From Eubacterium sp. (GTDB lineage Bacteria; Bacillota; Clostridia; Lachnospirales; Lachnospiraceae): DNA of 7,807 bases. The notes under the pieces were generated by a model that saw only the letters and a program-made list of their open reading frames with translations, did no database searches and had not been told where the DNA came from. Below are positions 6,549-7,807 of this stretch, one piece after another; position 1 is the stretch's first letter; every line of letters begins with the position of its first letter. A program made the position numbers and the translations under genes. Where the stretch lies: assembly GCA_017616955.1 (NCBI GenBank), contig JAFZXD010000198.1, positions 1-7,807 on the forward strand, given 5' to 3'.

Positions 6549-7807
6549 TTACTTCATGAATACAAAACTTTCCAGTTCAAACAGACCTCTTCCCTTGAAG
6601 TAGTCTCCCATCCATCCTTCGTATTCTGTCTCGAATGTGAAGAATACAGAATGTCTTCCCGTTACAGCTTCGATGACTGTCTGAACCACTTCATCGTCAT
6701 GTCCGATCTTCACACTGCCTATCTTTCTTCCAACTGTGTCGCAATCTTTTAATCTGTCAGAGCTATCTGTACCGTCTATATAGATATTCATGGTACAATC
6801 ACATCCCAGACCTCTGATCTTGGCAGCGAATTCCATAGTCTTGCTTCCGAAGTCTTCTCCGAAGTCAAAGTACTTATATCCTATAACAGTTTCCTCTGTT
6901 ATATTTCTGATAAATCTTTCGAATACATTTCTCTCCGAGATAAATGCCCCTCCCGTAAGAACACATGCTATATCCGCATCCGTTATCTCATATGGGTTAA
7001 GCGAATCCTGGAATCCGAGAGATGTAGTCTCAACCATAGGTATAGTTCCATCCGGAAGTATCTCTATCTTCTCAACACAGCCACGTCTTGACATGATAGT
7101 TCCGTTAGTCATTCGATGATAGAATATGTACCACTGTCCGTTAACATTCATGATCGAACCGTGGTCATTTCCACCCGGATAATCTATTCCACTGTCCACA
7201 ATAAATCCTCTGAATTTGAAAGGACCAACAGGGCTGTCTGAAGTAGCATAAGCTAACTTAGGACATGCATTCGGTGAATAAATCATGTAGTAAGTATCGC
7301 CTACTTTACGCATTGAAGCAGCTTCGAAGAATAACTTATCATGTGAATCAAATCCATCTTCAGGTCTTTCCTCACATGGTATAAAGTTCTCAACCAGTGT
7401 TCCGTCAAGGATCTCGTACATATTGTCTGCATTAAGTTCTGCAAGAAATGACTTCAGATATCCACAGTATATATAAACCCTTCCATCATCATCCACAAAT
7501 ACACCCGGATCTATAAACTGGCCATCGCCACATACTTCTTCCGGAATGGAATACTTATACTGTGACAATAATTTAAAAGGGCCCTCAGGTCTGTCACTTA
7601 CAGCAACACATCCCCTCTTCAGCTCAATATAAGCATAGAGATAATACTTTCCGTCCTTCTCAACAACGTCAGGAGCAAAAAGTCTTCCATCATCACCAGT
7701 CCAATCTGTATCGGACTCGTGATCTCTTGTCTTTCCTACTCTGAAAATCTCCCCGTGACATACCCAGTTTCCCGGATCATTTACAGGTGCACTCCAACAT
7801 TTTAAAA
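6549..7807 (-). CDS. GH43 glycoside hydrolase with C-terminal CBM6-like domain (N-terminus off window)
   Basis: The frame is open through the right edge, so about 418 C-terminal residues are seen and the true start lies outside. Numbering below is from the first full codon in the window (7805). GH43 signatures are LFAPDVVEKDGKYYLYA (42-58), FIDPGVFVDDDG with D99 as the likely pKa-modulating Asp, FFEAASMRKVGDTYYMIYS with E161 as the likely general acid, and NDHGSIMNVNGQWYIFYHR with H215. The catalytic-base Asp should lie upstream of the window. From about 275 to the end there is a beta-rich domain resembling CBM6. GH43 enzymes are inverting beta-xylosidases or alpha-L-arabinofuranosidases that trim xylan side chains or ends; which one cannot be told here. 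Twelve cysteines in the visible part argue for a cytoplasmic enzyme, but the N-terminus is needed to decide. A start at TTG 7568 would cut through the GH43 fold and is rejected. It is the first gene seen in the run. Confidence 0.9.
   Translation of the reverse strand, partial: LKCWSAPVNDPGNWVCHGEIFRVGKTRDHESDTDWTGDDGRLFAPDVVEKDGKYYLYAYIELKRGCVAVSDRPEGPFKLLSQYKYSIPEEVCGDGQFIDPGVFVDDDGRVYIYCGYLKSFLAELNADNMYEILDGTLVENFIPCEERPEDGFDSHDKLFFEAASMRKVGDTYYMIYSPNACPKLAYATSDSPVGPFKFRGFIVDSGIDYPGGNDHGSIMNVNGQWYIFYHRMTNGTIMSRRGCVEKIEILPDGTIPMVETTSLGFQDSLNPYEITDADIACVLTGGAFISERNVFERFIRNITEETVIGYKYFDFGEDFGSKTMEFAAKIRGLGCDCTMNIYIDGTDSSDRLKDCDTVGRKIGSVKIGHDDEVVQTVIEAVTGRHSVFFTFETEYEGWMGDYFKGRGLFELESFVFMK

Noticed and set aside
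6173..6559. Ser/Ala/Val-rich plus-strand frame resembling a signal-like protein
   Set aside because: Its composition is the mirror of the Glu/Thr/Ser linker and signal peptide codons of the xylanase on the other strand.
6549..7568. GH43 gene starting at TTG 7568
   Set aside because: The frame continues upstream with clear GH43 sequence, including the APDV segment, up to the window edge, so this TTG is an internal Leu codon.

Overview
The window is gap-free coding sequence on the minus strand: four genes, all transcribed right to left, separated by only 23, 26 and 16 bases. The first (right) and last (left) genes run off the window edges. Moderately low GC, frequent ATA/AGA codons, strong GGAG/GAGGG ribosome-binding sites and the enzyme types suggest a Firmicute of the Lachnospiraceae, perhaps close to Butyrivibrio or Pseudobutyrivibrio. 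That placement is inferred from style, not from a marker gene.

In order of transcription: (1) 7807-6549, a family 43 glycoside hydrolase lacking its N-terminus, with a C-terminal beta-sandwich resembling CBM6; (2) 6525-5071, a complete GH10 endo-xylanase made as a lipoprotein with an acidic Thr/Glu/Ser linker; (3) 5044-4025, a YfiH/PgeF-type multicopper-oxidase-like protein (LACC1 family) that starts at TTG; (4) 4008-1, a very large membrane protein, over 1336 residues, with three von Willebrand A (VWA) domains and a glutamine-amidotransferase-like fold. It looks like two normally separate genes joined in frame: a BatA-like protein and a second VWA protein.

Genes 1 and 2 make sense together. 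The surface-anchored GH10 enzyme cuts xylan, and the GH43 enzyme removes arabinose or xylose units from the products. The cysteine-rich GH43 is perhaps cytoplasmic, working after uptake. Genes 3 and 4 have no obvious xylan role and belong to cell-envelope families. Their tight spacing suggests read-through from the xylanase genes, which is the oddest feature of the layout. No promoter, terminator, RNA gene, mobile element or CRISPR array is visible, and no gene-free stretch exceeds 26 bases. The promoter probably lies beyond the right edge.

I see no clearly new defence or mobile system. The items most worth a second look are the triple-VWA fusion, its placement behind xylanase genes, and a short tandem repeat that duplicates the ribosome-binding site before gene 3.
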